Positions 48,164 through 57,262 of a stretch of DNA of 64,000 bases are shown here, piece after piece. Every line of letters starts with the position of its first letter. Positions within the stretch are counted from its first letter, which is position 1. Below the pieces are notes generated by a model that had not been told where the DNA came from, made no database searches, and worked only from the letters and a program-made list of their open reading frames with translations. Location: contig JAXMGR010000003.1 in NCBI GenBank assembly GCA_046352935.1, positions 124,001 through 188,000 of the forward strand, given 5' to 3'. The translations under genes were made by a program, and so were the position numbers. Source of the DNA: CAYWMY01 sp046352935 (GTDB taxonomy: Bacteria; Pseudomonadota; Gammaproteobacteria; Steroidobacterales; Steroidobacteraceae).

Positions 48164-49345
48164 ATGGATCTCAAATTCTCGGCGGAGGACGAGGCCTACC
48201 GCGTCCGCCTCAAACAGTGGATCCGCGACAACGCGGCGGTGGCCGCCGGCATGGCGAAGGCGCCGGACCCGATCCAGGCCGCGCGCGACTGGCAGCGGCG
48301 GCTGTGGGAGGCGGGCTACGTGGGCCTGCCATGGCCCAGGGAGTACGGCGGCCAGAGCGCGACCCTCACGCAGCAGGTCGTCGTCGCGGAGGAACTGGCG
48401 CGTGCCCAGCTGCCGCCGCTCATCAACGTCATCGGCCTGTCGATCTTCGGACCGACGCTCATCCTGCACGGCACCGAGGCGCAGAAGCGGCGTTTCCTGC
48501 CGAAGCTGCTGGCGGCCGAGGAACTGTGGTGCCAGGGCTTCAGCGAGCCCGGCGCGGGCAGCGACCTGCCGTCACTGCGCACGCGCGCGGTGCTGGAGGG
48601 CGATCACTTCGTCGTCACGGGCCAGAAGGTCTGGACGAGCCTCGCCGCGATCTCCGACTGGTGCTTCCTGCTGGCGCGCACGAATCCCGACGCCCCCAAG
48701 CGCGAGGGCATCAGCTATCTGCTCTGCGACATGAAGAGCCCCGGGCTGACGGTGCGTCCGCTGCGCAATGCGGGCGGCGGTCAGCACTTCAGCGAGATGT
48801 TCTTCGACGGCGTGCGCATCCCGAGGGAGAACCTCGTCGGTGAGCTGCACGGCGGCTGGAAGATCGCACGCAGCACGCTCGACAACGAGCGCAGCGGCCT
48901 GTCCGGCGTCGTCTCGCTGGAAGGTGCGCTCGACCGGCTCTGGCGCCTCGCGGCCGGCACGCAGCGCGGCGGTCGTCCGGCCCTCGAGGATCCGCTCACG
49001 CGCCAGCACCTCGCACAGTACTGGATCGAGCTCGAGGGGCTGCGCTACCTGGGCTTCCGTGCGCTCAGCGACCAGCTCGCGGGCCGCCAGCCCGGGCCTT
49101 CCGCGGCCGTGGGCAAGCTCTTCGCCGGCAAGCTCCGGCAGAAGATGGCGAAGGAGGCCCTCGACATCGCCGGTCCGCTCGCGCCGCTCACGAAGAAGTC
49201 TCCGCATGCGCCCGGCAAGGGGCGGCTGGTGGCGGGTTACTTCGACTCGCTGGGCTACAGCATCGGTGGCGGCACGAGCGAGATCATGCACAACGTGATC
49301 GCCGAGCGCGTGCTGGGCCTGCCGCGATCGAGCGGGGACGACTGA
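48164..49345 (+). CDS. Acyl-CoA dehydrogenase, alpha-like subunit of a tandem pair
   Basis: A 393-residue acyl-CoA dehydrogenase starting MDLKFSAEDEAYRV. It carries QGFSEPGAGSDLPSL, TLDNERSGLSG (helix G Glu) and the C-terminal IGGGTSEIMHNVIAERVLGLPR, where the Glu of the IYEGTSEI-type segment is Gly. It overlaps the next dehydrogenase by one base at TGATG. Paired dehydrogenases with one degenerate member form alpha2-beta2 complexes in steroid side-chain oxidation. That assembly is inferred. Confidence 0.9.
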   Translation: MDLKFSAEDEAYRVRLKQWIRDNAAVAAGMAKAPDPIQAARDWQRRLWEAGYVGLPWPREYGGQSATLTQQVVVAEELARAQLPPLINVIGLSIFGPTLILHGTEAQKRRFLPKLLAAEELWCQGFSEPGAGSDLPSLRTRAVLEGDHFVVTGQKVWTSLAAISDWCFLLARTNPDAPKREGISYLLCDMKSPGLTVRPLRNAGGGQHFSEMFFDGVRIPRENLVGELHGGWKIARSTLDNERSGLSGVVSLEGALDRLWRLAAGTQRGGRPALEDPLTRQHLAQYWIELEGLRYLGFRALSDQLAGRQPGPSAAVGKLFAGKLRQKMAKEALDIAGPLAPLTKKSPHAPGKGRLVAGYFDSLGYSIGGGTSEIMHNVIAERVLGLPRSSGDD

Positions 49346-50481
49346 TGGATTTCGAGCTCTCCGAGGAACTGGTTTCCCTGCAGGACATGGCGCGCGAGCT
49401 GCTCGCCGAGCGCTGGAGCGGCGATGCCGTCCGCAAGGGAATCGACCGCCCGCCCGTACGTATCCCCGACGCGCTCTGGAGCGAACTCGCGGAACTGGGC
49501 TGGCTCGGCGTCTCCTGCGACGAGGCGGCCGGGGGCGGTGGGCAGGATCTGCTGACGGCCGCGATCCTCAGCACGGAGGCCGGGCGCGGTCTGCTGCCCG
49601 GTGCCCTGGTCACGACGCTGGCCGCATCCATCGCACTGGACCGGAGCGGCGATGCGACGCTGCGCGAGGGGCTGCTCGCCGAGGTGATCGCCGGCCGCAG
49701 GCGCGTCAGCATCGCCTGCGAGGAATCGAACGGGACCTGGGGGCCCGACAGTGTCTCGATGACCGCGGTCCCCGCTGCGGACGGCGGCGGGCTGTCGCTC
49801 TCGGGCACGAAGATCCTCGTGCCGGACGGCACGTCGGCCCAGGTGTTCCTGGTGGTCGCGAAGGTGGGCGAGGGTCTCGCGCTGCTGCCCGTGCCGGCGG
49901 ACAGCGCGGGTCTGACCGTGACGCCGATGCAGCGCATCGACGGCGAGGACATCGCGGAACTGCGTTTCGACAACGTGGAGCTGCCCGCGTCCGCGCCGCT
50001 CGGCGGCCCTGCCGGAGCGGATGCGCTCGTGCGTTCCACGTATGCGGTCTGGACGGCGCTCGTCGCCGCGAACCTCCTCGGCAATGCCGAGGCGCTGCTC
50101 GCGCGCACGAACGACTATGCGAAGGAGCGCGTGCAGTTCGGGCGCCCGATCGGCAGCTTCCAGGCCGTGAGCCACCGCCTCGCGGACGTGCTCGTCGCGA
50201 TCGAGATCGGGCGCAGCCTGTGCTACGCGGCCTGCCTGCGTCTCGACGAGGGTCACGCCGATGCGCAGGTGTTCGCCTCGGCGGCCAAGGCCTGGATGAG
50301 CGAGACCGCGGTGGACGCGGCCGAGGCGGCGCTGCAGCTGCACGGAGGCATCGGCTACACCTGGGAACTCGACGTCCACCTGCACCTGCGGCGCGCGCGT
50401 GCGAATGCCGTGTCGCTGGGCGACGCGGCCTGGCACCGGGAACGCATCGCGGAGCACGTCGCGGCCCGGCAGCGGGCGTGA
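49345..50481 (+). CDS. Acyl-CoA dehydrogenase-like, degenerate (beta-like) subunit
   Basis: A 378-residue acyl-CoA dehydrogenase fold starting MDFELSEELVSLQD, coupled to the preceding gene (TGATG). The N- and mid-domains are normal and the C-terminal LHGGIGYTWELDVHLHL is typical. The canonical catalytic Glu is missing: the segment reads AVSLGDAAWHRERIA. The helix-G region (WTALVAANLLG) also lacks a Glu. It is probably the non-catalytic partner of the gene upstream, as in FadE28/29-like complexes. Confidence 0.88.
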   Translation: MDFELSEELVSLQDMARELLAERWSGDAVRKGIDRPPVRIPDALWSELAELGWLGVSCDEAAGGGGQDLLTAAILSTEAGRGLLPGALVTTLAASIALDRSGDATLREGLLAEVIAGRRRVSIACEESNGTWGPDSVSMTAVPAADGGGLSLSGTKILVPDGTSAQVFLVVAKVGEGLALLPVPADSAGLTVTPMQRIDGEDIAELRFDNVELPASAPLGGPAGADALVRSTYAVWTALVAANLLGNAEALLARTNDYAKERVQFGRPIGSFQAVSHRLADVLVAIEIGRSLCYAACLRLDEGHADAQVFASAAKAWMSETAVDAAEAALQLHGGIGYTWELDVHLHLRRARANAVSLGDAAWHRERIAEHVAARQRA

Positions 50482-50584
50482 TCGCAGGAGAATTCACAGC
50501 CGCGTCCTGATTCGTCGGGCACGCGGCATCGGGGCGGCGGCTCGATGCCCGCCGTCCGGCGGTTCCATCGTTGGAGGACAGCTA

Positions 50585-51514
50585 ATGAGGGTCGGGCTCA
50601 GTTGGGAAATCAGGGGCGAGGCGCCTGCCGGGCCGCTGTGGACGGGTGTCATCGACGCCATCAGGGAAGCCGATGCGCTCGGCTTCGAGTCGGCCTGGGT
50701 CGCGGAGACGCAGGGCTCGGCCGCGGCCTGCACGCAGCCGGCCGTATTCCTGACCTACGCGGCACGCGTGACACGAAGCATCCACCTGCGCGCACTCGGC
50801 CGCAGCGTGAAGGGTGAGATCCCCGTGCGGCTGGCCGAGGAGGTCACGCTGCTCGACCTGTTCTCGCACGGCCGCGGGGGCGTCGCCTACGCGAGCGGGC
50901 GGTCGCAGTCCATCGCACCGTCGGCTGTGCACGAGGTCATCGAGTTCGCGCGCGCGGCCTGGATGACGAACGAGATCCGCTACCGCGGCGACCATGTGCG
51001 GTTCCCCGAACACACGCCGGACAGTGCGCCACGCGGGCCTTCGTACATCCCGTGGGAGGGCGAATACGTCCCGCAGTGGGAGTGGGGAGCGGCGCGGTCG
51101 ACCGCGGATTTCCTGGCCTTGACGCCGAAGCCGATGTCCATCCACGTGCCGACCTATGTGTCGATCGACGACGACGAGACCCTCGAATGGGCGGCGCGCA
51201 ACGGTGTGTCCCCGTACGCCGGCGTCGACCTCACGACGGCCGAGGCCTGCGAACGGCTCGCGCGCTACCGGCGCATCGCGGACTCCGTGGGGCGCCATGG
51301 CTTCGAGGTCGACGCGGTGATCGAGCGCAACGTCGCTCTCGACGGCGCCTCCGATGCGCACACCTTCGGCGGCTCGACCCACGACATCGCCTGTGCCATC
51401 CGCGAGGCGGCCGCCGCGACGCGCGCGAGCCACTTCGTCTGGCGGCACCGCCCCGGCACGCCTGGAGACCTGGGACGCTTCGCCAACGAAGTCCAGGTCA
51501 AGCTGCAGGCCTGA
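50585..51514 (+). CDS. Luciferase-like (LLM class) oxidoreductase
   Basis: A 309-residue TIM-barrel protein of the bacterial luciferase/F420 LLM superfamily, starting MRVGLSWEIRG after GGAGGACAG. ADALGFESAWVAE is the conserved first segment; the C-terminal TFGGSTHDIACAI is typical. Family members use FMN with O2 or F420. It is followed by a second LLM enzyme and an F420:NADPH-oxidoreductase-like protein, which hints at F420 use. Which cofactor it uses cannot be settled from sequence. Confidence 0.82.
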   Translation: MRVGLSWEIRGEAPAGPLWTGVIDAIREADALGFESAWVAETQGSAAACTQPAVFLTYAARVTRSIHLRALGRSVKGEIPVRLAEEVTLLDLFSHGRGGVAYASGRSQSIAPSAVHEVIEFARAAWMTNEIRYRGDHVRFPEHTPDSAPRGPSYIPWEGEYVPQWEWGAARSTADFLALTPKPMSIHVPTYVSIDDDETLEWAARNGVSPYAGVDLTTAEACERLARYRRIADSVGRHGFEVDAVIERNVALDGASDAHTFGGSTHDIACAIREAAAATRASHFVWRHRPGTPGDLGRFANEVQVKLQA

Positions 51515-51534
51515 TCAACGCGAAAGGGAACAAC

Positions 51535-52539
51535 ATGGAATTCTGGACATCATTCGGCGGCCAGATGATTCTCCGCGGAGCCGCCGCATCCGTGCCCGAC
51601 AGCTACGACGCCCTCGTGCAGAGCGCGGTCAACGCCGAGCGACTGGGCTTCGACGGCATCGTCGCCTCCGAGCACCACTTCGAGTACAACAAGTTCCTGC
51701 CGTCGCCCCTGCAGTCGCTGGCCGCAGCGGCGAGCGCGACCTCGAAGATCCGCCTCCTGACGGGCGCGATGCTGCTGCCGCTCTACGATCCGATCCGCGC
51801 GACGGAAATGGCCTGCACCATCGACGTGCTCTCGAACGGGCGTCTCACGCTCGGCCTCGGCATGGGCTACCGGCCGATGGAGTTCGACGGCATGGCGCTC
51901 GCCAAGAGCACGCGTGGTGCACGGCTCACCGAGGCGATGGAGATCATCCGCGCGGCCACCAGCGCGGAGACCTTCAGCTACGACGGCAAGCACTACCGGT
52001 ACAAGGACCTGCGGGTGACGCCGCGGCCCGTGCAGAAGCCCATCGACATGTGGTTCTGCGGCGGCACCTCGTCGGTGGCCGCGCAGCGCGCGGGGCGCTC
52101 GGGCTTCGGCTACTGGCTCGCGAATTCACCCATCGAGGTGATCAAGCACATCATGGGCGTCTATCACGACGCCGGTGCGAAGGCGGGCTACGGCGTGGAC
52201 CAGCTGAAAGTCGCCGTGTTCCGCGACTTCTTCATCGGCGACACGGTGCAGGAGGCGAAGGACGCCCGGCAGTGGTATCTCGACTGCTATTACAACGAGC
52301 ACATCCGCTGCTACGGCTACCTCGCGGACGACGAGGGCAATCCGCTCTACAACCCGCCGTTCGATCATCCGGCCTATCTCAAGTTCGTCGACAGCCTGTT
52401 CGTCGGCACCTACGAGATGGCCATCGAGGAACTGAAGCGCATCGAGAAGCTCGGCGCGCGGTCCGTCACCGTGCCGCCGATCCAGCTCGACGCCTTCTCG
52501 AAGCACATCATCCCTGAATTCCGGAAGACATCCGCATGA
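51535..52539 (+). CDS. Luciferase-like (LLM class) oxidoreductase
   Basis: A 334-residue protein of the luciferase-like family starting MEFWTSFGGQ. The segment VASEHHFEY, the LLTGAMLLPLYDPIRATE stretch and GLGMGYRPMEF are clear. The EHHF motif is shared with FMN-type luciferases and several flavin monooxygenases, so it may be a reduced-flavin monooxygenase working with a reductase. Its stop overlaps the start of the NADPH-binding gene (ATGA). It is encoded 20 nt after the first LLM gene. Confidence 0.85.
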   Translation: MEFWTSFGGQMILRGAAASVPDSYDALVQSAVNAERLGFDGIVASEHHFEYNKFLPSPLQSLAAAASATSKIRLLTGAMLLPLYDPIRATEMACTIDVLSNGRLTLGLGMGYRPMEFDGMALAKSTRGARLTEAMEIIRAATSAETFSYDGKHYRYKDLRVTPRPVQKPIDMWFCGGTSSVAAQRAGRSGFGYWLANSPIEVIKHIMGVYHDAGAKAGYGVDQLKVAVFRDFFIGDTVQEAKDARQWYLDCYYNEHIRCYGYLADDEGNPLYNPPFDHPAYLKFVDSLFVGTYEMAIEELKRIEKLGARSVTVPPIQLDAFSKHIIPEFRKTSA

Positions 52540-53216
52540 GCGATCAACTGCCCGTCATTGCCATTCTCGGGGGGACCGGCGACCTCGGCACCGGACTCGC
52601 GCGCCGCTGGGCGCAGGCCGGCTACCAGGTCATCATCGGCTCCCGCACGCTGGACAAGGCGCAGGCTGCCGCGGACGACCTGCGCCGCGTGATGGACGAG
52701 CGCGGCGTCGAGGCCGTGCAGGTCCTCGCGCGCGACAACCTGGCCGCTGCCGAGCAGGCGAACATCGTCGTGCTGACCGTGCCGTTCAGCCACCAGTCCA
52801 GCACGCTCGCGGCGGTGAAGCCGCACCTCGAGGGCAAGATCCTCGTCGACGTGACCGTGCCGCTCGTGCCGCCGAAGGTCGCGCGCGTGCAGCTGCCGCC
52901 GCAGGGTTCCGCGGGACAGATCGCGCAGGCGCTGCTCGGCGAGGGCGTGCGCGTGGTGTCGGCGTTCCAGAACGTCGCGGCCGCGCACCTGCAGGAGGGG
53001 CACGGACTCGAGTGCGACGTGCTGGTCTGCGGCGACAGCAAGGAGGCCCGCGCCGAGGTGATCAGGCTCGTCGAGGCGGCCGGCATGCGCGGTTTCCACG
53101 CCGGCGGCATCGCCAATGCCGCGGCGGTCGAGGCGATGACCTCCGTGCTGATCTTCGTCAACAAGCAGTACGACTGCCACGCGGGGATCCGGCTCACGGG
53201 CGTCGGGTCGCACTGA
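52536..53216 (+). CDS. F420:NADPH oxidoreductase-like (NpdG family) protein
   Basis: A 226-residue Rossmann protein with the NADP motif GGTGDLG (residues 12-18) and a GSR 2'-phosphate contact at about residues 35-37. The pattern AILGGTGDLGTGLARRWAQAGYQVIIGSRTL and the later AFQNVAAAHL match NADPH-dependent F420 reductases. ATG 52536 overlaps the LLM stop. It would recycle F420 or reduce another cofactor for the two LLM enzymes. F420 biosynthesis genes are not in the window, so F420 use remains open. Confidence 0.72.
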   Translation: MSDQLPVIAILGGTGDLGTGLARRWAQAGYQVIIGSRTLDKAQAAADDLRRVMDERGVEAVQVLARDNLAAAEQANIVVLTVPFSHQSSTLAAVKPHLEGKILVDVTVPLVPPKVARVQLPPQGSAGQIAQALLGEGVRVVSAFQNVAAAHLQEGHGLECDVLVCGDSKEARAEVIRLVEAAGMRGFHAGGIANAAAVEAMTSVLIFVNKQYDCHAGIRLTGVGSH

Positions 53217-53241
53217 CCGGCGCCGCGGCGGAGAAGCGACC

Positions 53242-54051
53242 ATGCAGGCATCGGCTTCGCTCACCGGCGCGGTGAAGCGCGCGTGGTGGCTCGCGCCGGC
53301 GCTGATCCTGCTCTGGTCGCCCCGGGCGGGTGCCGGCGGGGCAGCGGATCTCGATGCGCTGCGCGCCGATGTCGAGGCGCTGAAGGCCGGGCAGGCGTCG
53401 ATCCAGCGCGACCTGCAGGAGATCAGGAGCCAGCTGCGTGCGAAGGCGTCGCCATCGCCTGCAGCCGCCGAGGATCGCACCATCGCCGTCGCCGGAGCGA
53501 TGTCGATGGGCGAGCGCACGGCGCCGCTGACACTGGTGGAGTTCACCGATTTCCAGTGTCCGTTCTGTGTGCGCCACGCGCGGGACACGCTGCCGCAGAT
53601 CGAGCGGGACTACGTCAGGACCGGGAAGCTGCGGTACGTGGTGCGCGACTTCCCGATCGGGTCGCTGCACCCGGATGCACGGCGTGCGCACGAAGCCGTC
53701 CGCTGCGCCGGTGATCAGAACCGCTACTGGGAGATGCGCGCGCGGGTCTTCGCCAGCCCGAAGGACGTTGCCGTCCGGACGCTCACGACCCACGCGCGCG
53801 AGCTCGGGCTCGACGTGGCGGCGTTCCAGGGCTGTCTCGACAGCGGACGGCACGCGACGCAAGTGCAGGCCGACGTCGCCGCGGGCGTCAGCGCGGGTGT
53901 GACCGGGACGCCGACCTTCTTCCTGGCGCGCACCGCGCCGGGCGACGCCGACGTGCGCGTGGCCAGGTCCATCGTCGGTGCGCAGCCCTACGAGAATTTC
54001 AGACAGGCCATCGACGCGCTCCTGTCCGGCGCCGCCGACCCGAAGCCGTAG
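53242..54051 (+). CDS. DsbA-like periplasmic thiol oxidoreductase
   Basis: A 269-residue protein with a signal-like N-terminus (WWLAPALILLW, cleavage about residue 32). An amphipathic, coiled-coil-like helix follows (ALRADVEALKAGQASIQRDLQEI, residues ~39-62), then a thioredoxin fold with the CPFC active site (Cys106, Cys109) and cis-Pro in GTPTFF. It resembles BdbD/DsbA-type proteins of about this length. It may introduce disulfides in periplasmic enzymes. Its link to the catabolic operon is not clear, but it lies before the esterase and close to ccm genes. Confidence 0.85.
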   Translation: MQASASLTGAVKRAWWLAPALILLWSPRAGAGGAADLDALRADVEALKAGQASIQRDLQEIRSQLRAKASPSPAAAEDRTIAVAGAMSMGERTAPLTLVEFTDFQCPFCVRHARDTLPQIERDYVRTGKLRYVVRDFPIGSLHPDARRAHEAVRCAGDQNRYWEMRARVFASPKDVAVRTLTTHARELGLDVAAFQGCLDSGRHATQVQADVAAGVSAGVTGTPTFFLARTAPGDADVRVARSIVGAQPYENFRQAIDALLSGAADPKP

Positions 54052-54113
54052 CGCGCGAGGGTGGACCCGAGCCTGCGGTCGGAGAGGGGTGCGGATCAGG
54101 AGGCTGGACCATC

Positions 54114-55019
54114 ATGAAGTCCGTCGAACTCGAACAGGTGCTGGCCGCGATGCGCGCCGGCGCTCTCGACCTGTCCCGGAGTCCGGCCGATCTGCGCGCG
54201 GACTTCGAGGCCATGATCGCGGCGGTCCCGATCGCGGCCGACGCCACGTTCGAGCCGCGGCGGCTCGGGCCGGTGGCCGCACTCACGTCGCGAACACCGG
54301 GTGTGCGCGACGACGCGGCGCTGCTCTACCTTCACGGCGGTGGGTATGTGCTCGGCGGCCCCCGGGAGTACCGGGGCCTGACGGCGGAGATCGGCCGCAG
54401 CGCCGGGCTGCAGGTCCTGGCGATCGACTATCGGCTGGCACCCGAGCATCCCTTCCCGGCCGCCGTGGATGACGCCGTCGCCGCGTATCGCGCGCTGCTC
54501 GACGAGGGGCTGTCGCCGTCGCGCATCGTCCTTGCGGGTGACTCGGCGGGCGGAGGGCTCGCTGTCGCGATGCAGGTGGCTGCGCGCGATGCCGGCCTGC
54601 CCGTGCCCGCCGGCGCCGTGGCGATTTCCCCCTGGGCGGATCTGTCCTGCAGTGGCGGGTCGATGACCAGCAAGGCAGCGGAAGACCCCTCCGTGACCCG
54701 GGACGGACTGCTGCGGCTCGCGGGTCACTACCTGCGTGGCACGTCGCCCGGGCACCCGCTGGCTTCTCCGGTGCATGCCGACCTGACGGGTCTGCCGCCG
54801 CTCCTCATCCAGGTGGGCTCCGCCGAGATCCTGCTCGACGATTCGACGCGCCTCGCAGCGGCTGCCGCCGCAGCGGGCGTGCGGGTCCGGCTCGACGCGT
54901 GGCCGGACATGGTGCATGTCTGGCATTTCTTCGCGTTCCTGCTGCCCGAGGCGAGAGACGCGATCCGCCAGGCGGGCGATTTCCTGCGCACCTGTCTCGC
55001 TCCGGGGCCGGCGGCCTGA
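54114..55019 (+). CDS. Alpha/beta hydrolase, HSL family esterase/lipase
   Basis: A 301-residue hormone-sensitive-lipase-type hydrolase. The oxyanion HGGG (residues 74-77) and the nucleophile Ser144 in GDSAGG are clear, with the acid in the SAEILLDD region and His in HVWHFF. It should hydrolyse carboxylic esters or lactones, with no N-terminal signal, so it is cytoplasmic. It is the last gene before the ccm operon; a possible weak hairpin (55041-55070) lies in the gap. Confidence 0.9.
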   Translation: MKSVELEQVLAAMRAGALDLSRSPADLRADFEAMIAAVPIAADATFEPRRLGPVAALTSRTPGVRDDAALLYLHGGGYVLGGPREYRGLTAEIGRSAGLQVLAIDYRLAPEHPFPAAVDDAVAAYRALLDEGLSPSRIVLAGDSAGGGLAVAMQVAARDAGLPVPAGAVAISPWADLSCSGGSMTSKAAEDPSVTRDGLLRLAGHYLRGTSPGHPLASPVHADLTGLPPLLIQVGSAEILLDDSTRLAAAAAAAGVRVRLDAWPDMVHVWHFFAFLLPEARDAIRQAGDFLRTCLAPGPAA

Positions 55020-55040
55020 CCGCGGGGCGGGCCTGAGGGC

Positions 55041-55070
55041 GGCGCGACGCAGGCGCTGCGCCGACGCGCC
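55041..55070. terminator. Weak nested hairpin between esterase and ccm operon
   Basis: GGCGCG (55041-55046) pairs with CGCGCC (55065-55070); inside, GGCGC-T-GCGCC (55052-55062) may form a second arm. Low confidence as a terminator. Confidence 0.25.
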
Positions 55071-55155
55071 GGACCTGGCAGGGCCATGACGGCTGATACG
55101 GACGGCAATGCGGGGAAACGGCGTCGCCGGAGGGAGTGGGGCCGGGGGCCGGCTC

Positions 55156-55164
55156 TGGTATAGT
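55156..55164 (+). promoter_or_regulatory. Extended -10 promoter of the ccm operon
   Basis: TGGTATAGT is a TGn extended -10 with TATAGT (55159-55164), about 30 nt before GTG 55195. No clear -35 is seen. It stands out as the best -10 in this very GC-rich stretch. Confidence 0.5.
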
Positions 55165-55194
55165 CGCGCCCGCCTGAACTGCCGGCAGGAACGC

Positions 55195-55827
55195 GTGCAA
55201 GTCGATCATTCCAGTGGGCTTTCTGCCAGCGACATCCATGTGTGGCGCGGCGACAGGGCGGTGCTCCGCGGCGTGTCGCTGCAAGCCGCTCCGGGTGCGA
55301 TCGTCCACGTGCAGGGCCCGAACGGCAGTGGCAAGACGACCTTGATGCGGGTGCTCGCCGGACTCTCGTTGCCCGAATGCGGCGAGGTCCGCTGGAATGG
55401 CGTCCCGATCCGCAACCAGCGCGACGAATTCGGGGCGCGGACCACCTACCTCGGCCATTCGGCCGCATTGAAGGGTGACCTGACCGCGACAGAGAACCTT
55501 CGCCTCGGTGCCGGCCTCAAGCGTCGGCTCGAACCGGAAGACATCGCGGGCGCGCTGGGCCGCGTGGGCCTTGCGGAACAGGCGCGGCTGATGGCGCGCG
55601 TGCTGTCGGCGGGCCAGCGGCGCCGGCTCGCTCTCGGGCGTGTCCTGCTGGAACGCAGCGTGCTGTGGCTGCTCGACGAACCTTTCACGAATCTCGACAC
55701 GGACGGGTCGAGGCTGCTGGCGCAGGTGCTGACCGAGCACGCCGACGGTGGCGGGATCGTGGTGCTCGCGTCCCACCAGCAGGTGCCGGTGGATCCGGCC
55801 CGCGTCCGCACGGAGATGCTGGCGTGA
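55195..55827 (+). CDS. ccmA: Cytochrome c maturation ATPase CcmA
   Basis: A 210-residue ABC ATPase, normal for CcmA. The start is GTG 55195 with AGGA at the right distance. Walker A GPNGSGKT is at residues 41-48, the signature is LSAGQRRRLALGR and Walker B is LWLLDEPF. With CcmB, C and D it forms the ATPase that releases holo-CcmE. It is first in a tightly overlapping operon and is preceded by an extended -10 promoter. Confidence 0.95.
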   Translation: MQVDHSSGLSASDIHVWRGDRAVLRGVSLQAAPGAIVHVQGPNGSGKTTLMRVLAGLSLPECGEVRWNGVPIRNQRDEFGARTTYLGHSAALKGDLTATENLRLGAGLKRRLEPEDIAGALGRVGLAEQARLMARVLSAGQRRRLALGRVLLERSVLWLLDEPFTNLDTDGSRLLAQVLTEHADGGGIVVLASHQQVPVDPARVRTEMLA

Positions 55828-56507
55828 GTCCGCAGTCCCCGTGGCGGGCGATGCTGATGATCTGCGAGCGCGACCTGCTGCTCGCCTACCGGCGCTGGGA
55901 CCGCGTGCTGCAGCCTGTTGCGTTCCTGGTGATGGTCGCGACGCTGTTCCCGCTGGCCCTCGAGCCCGACCAGGTGTTCCTGCGCACGGTTGCGCCGGGG
56001 CTGCTGTGGATCGCGGCGCTGCTCGCATCATTGCTCGCGCTGGACTTCGTCTTCCGCGCCGACTATGAAGACGGGGCGCTGGAACAGCTGCACCTGTCCG
56101 GTCAGCCCCTGACCCTGCTCGTGGTGGCGAAATCACTGGCGCACTGGGTGATCAGCGGGCTGCCGCTGGTCGTCGTGGGGCCGCTGGTCGCTCTCGCCCT
56201 GGCCGTGCCGCTCGCTGCGCTGCCGGCCGTGGCCGCGTCGCTCGCTCTCGGCACGCTCGTGCTGAGCTTCCTGGGCGCGGTCGGCGCGGCCCTGACGCTG
56301 TCGGTGCGGCGCTGGGGCGTGCTGCTCTCCGTGCTGGTCCTGCCGCTGTCGATGCCGTCGTTGATCTTCGGTGCGCGGGCCATCGACATGGCGGTGCAGG
56401 GGGACGGGGCGGCGGGGCCGCTGTATCTGCTCGCCGCGATCGCGATGGGGAGCGTCACGCTCGCGCCGTTCGCCACCGCGGTGGCGCTGCGCATCGCGAC
56501 TGAGTGA
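55824..56507 (+). CDS. ccmB: Cytochrome c maturation permease CcmB
   Basis: A 227-residue membrane protein with about six transmembrane helices. GTG 55824 overlaps the ccmA stop (GTGA). The N-terminus has the ERDLLLAYRR motif of CcmB, then LQPVAFLVMVATLFPLAL. It pairs with CcmA as the membrane half of the ABC unit for holo-CcmE release. Confidence 0.94.
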   Translation: MSPQSPWRAMLMICERDLLLAYRRWDRVLQPVAFLVMVATLFPLALEPDQVFLRTVAPGLLWIAALLASLLALDFVFRADYEDGALEQLHLSGQPLTLLVVAKSLAHWVISGLPLVVVGPLVALALAVPLAALPAVAASLALGTLVLSFLGAVGAALTLSVRRWGVLLSVLVLPLSMPSLIFGARAIDMAVQGDGAAGPLYLLAAIAMGSVTLAPFATAVALRIATE

Positions 56508-56527
56508 AGGCTGGAGGTCGACTCGTC

Positions 56528-57262
56528 ATGTGGACGTGGTTTCACAAGCTGGCGTCACCGCCGCACTATTACCGCATCGCCGGCTACTGGATCCCGGTGT
56601 TCGGCGGCCTCGCCGCGGTGGCGATCCTGGCCGGTTTCTACGGCGGGCTCGTGGTGGCCCCGCCGGACTACCAGCAGGGCGAGGGCTTCCGCATCATCTA
56701 CGTCCACGTGCCGAGCGCCTGGATGTCGCTCTTCATCTACATGTTCATGGCCGTCGGCGCGGCGGTCGGTCTCGTGTGGCGCATCAAGCTCGCGCATGCC
56801 ATGGCGGCGGCGGCGGCACCCCTCGGCGCCTGGTTCACGGCGCTCGCCCTCGCGACCGGATCGCTGTGGGGCAAGCCGATGTGGGGCACGTGGTGGGCGT
56901 GGGACCCGCGCCTGACTTCGGAACTCATCCTGCTGTTCCTGTATCTAGGCTACGTGGCCCTGCACACGTCGATCGAGGACCGGGACCGCGGTGACCGCGC
57001 CGCGGGCCTGCTCGCGATCGTGGGTGCGGTCAACGTGCCGGTGATCCACTACTCGGTGCAGTGGTGGAATTCACTGCACCAGGGTTCGACCGTGACCCGG
57101 CTCGGCAAGCCGGCCATCACGGGTGACATGCTGTGGCCGCTGCTGGTCACGACGCTGGGTTTCATGGCGTATTTCGGGGCGCTGGTACTCGTGCGCGGAC
57201 GCGCGGAGGTCCTGCGGCGCGAGCGCCAGGCCTCCTGGCTTGCGGAGATCGACCGATCATGA
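56528..57262 (+). CDS. ccmC: Haem-handling membrane protein CcmC
   Basis: A 244-residue protein, like E. coli CcmC (245). ATG 56528 follows GGAGGTCG; an upstream GTG (56504) that overlaps the ccmB stop would add 8 residues not typical of the family. It has the tryptophan-rich WWAWDPRLTSE segment that contacts haem, flanked by conserved histidines (HVPSAW, VIHYSVQWW). It presents haem to CcmE. Its stop overlaps ccmD. Confidence 0.94.
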   Translation: MWTWFHKLASPPHYYRIAGYWIPVFGGLAAVAILAGFYGGLVVAPPDYQQGEGFRIIYVHVPSAWMSLFIYMFMAVGAAVGLVWRIKLAHAMAAAAAPLGAWFTALALATGSLWGKPMWGTWWAWDPRLTSELILLFLYLGYVALHTSIEDRDRGDRAAGLLAIVGAVNVPVIHYSVQWWNSLHQGSTVTRLGKPAITGDMLWPLLVTTLGFMAYFGALVLVRGRAEVLRRERQASWLAEIDRS

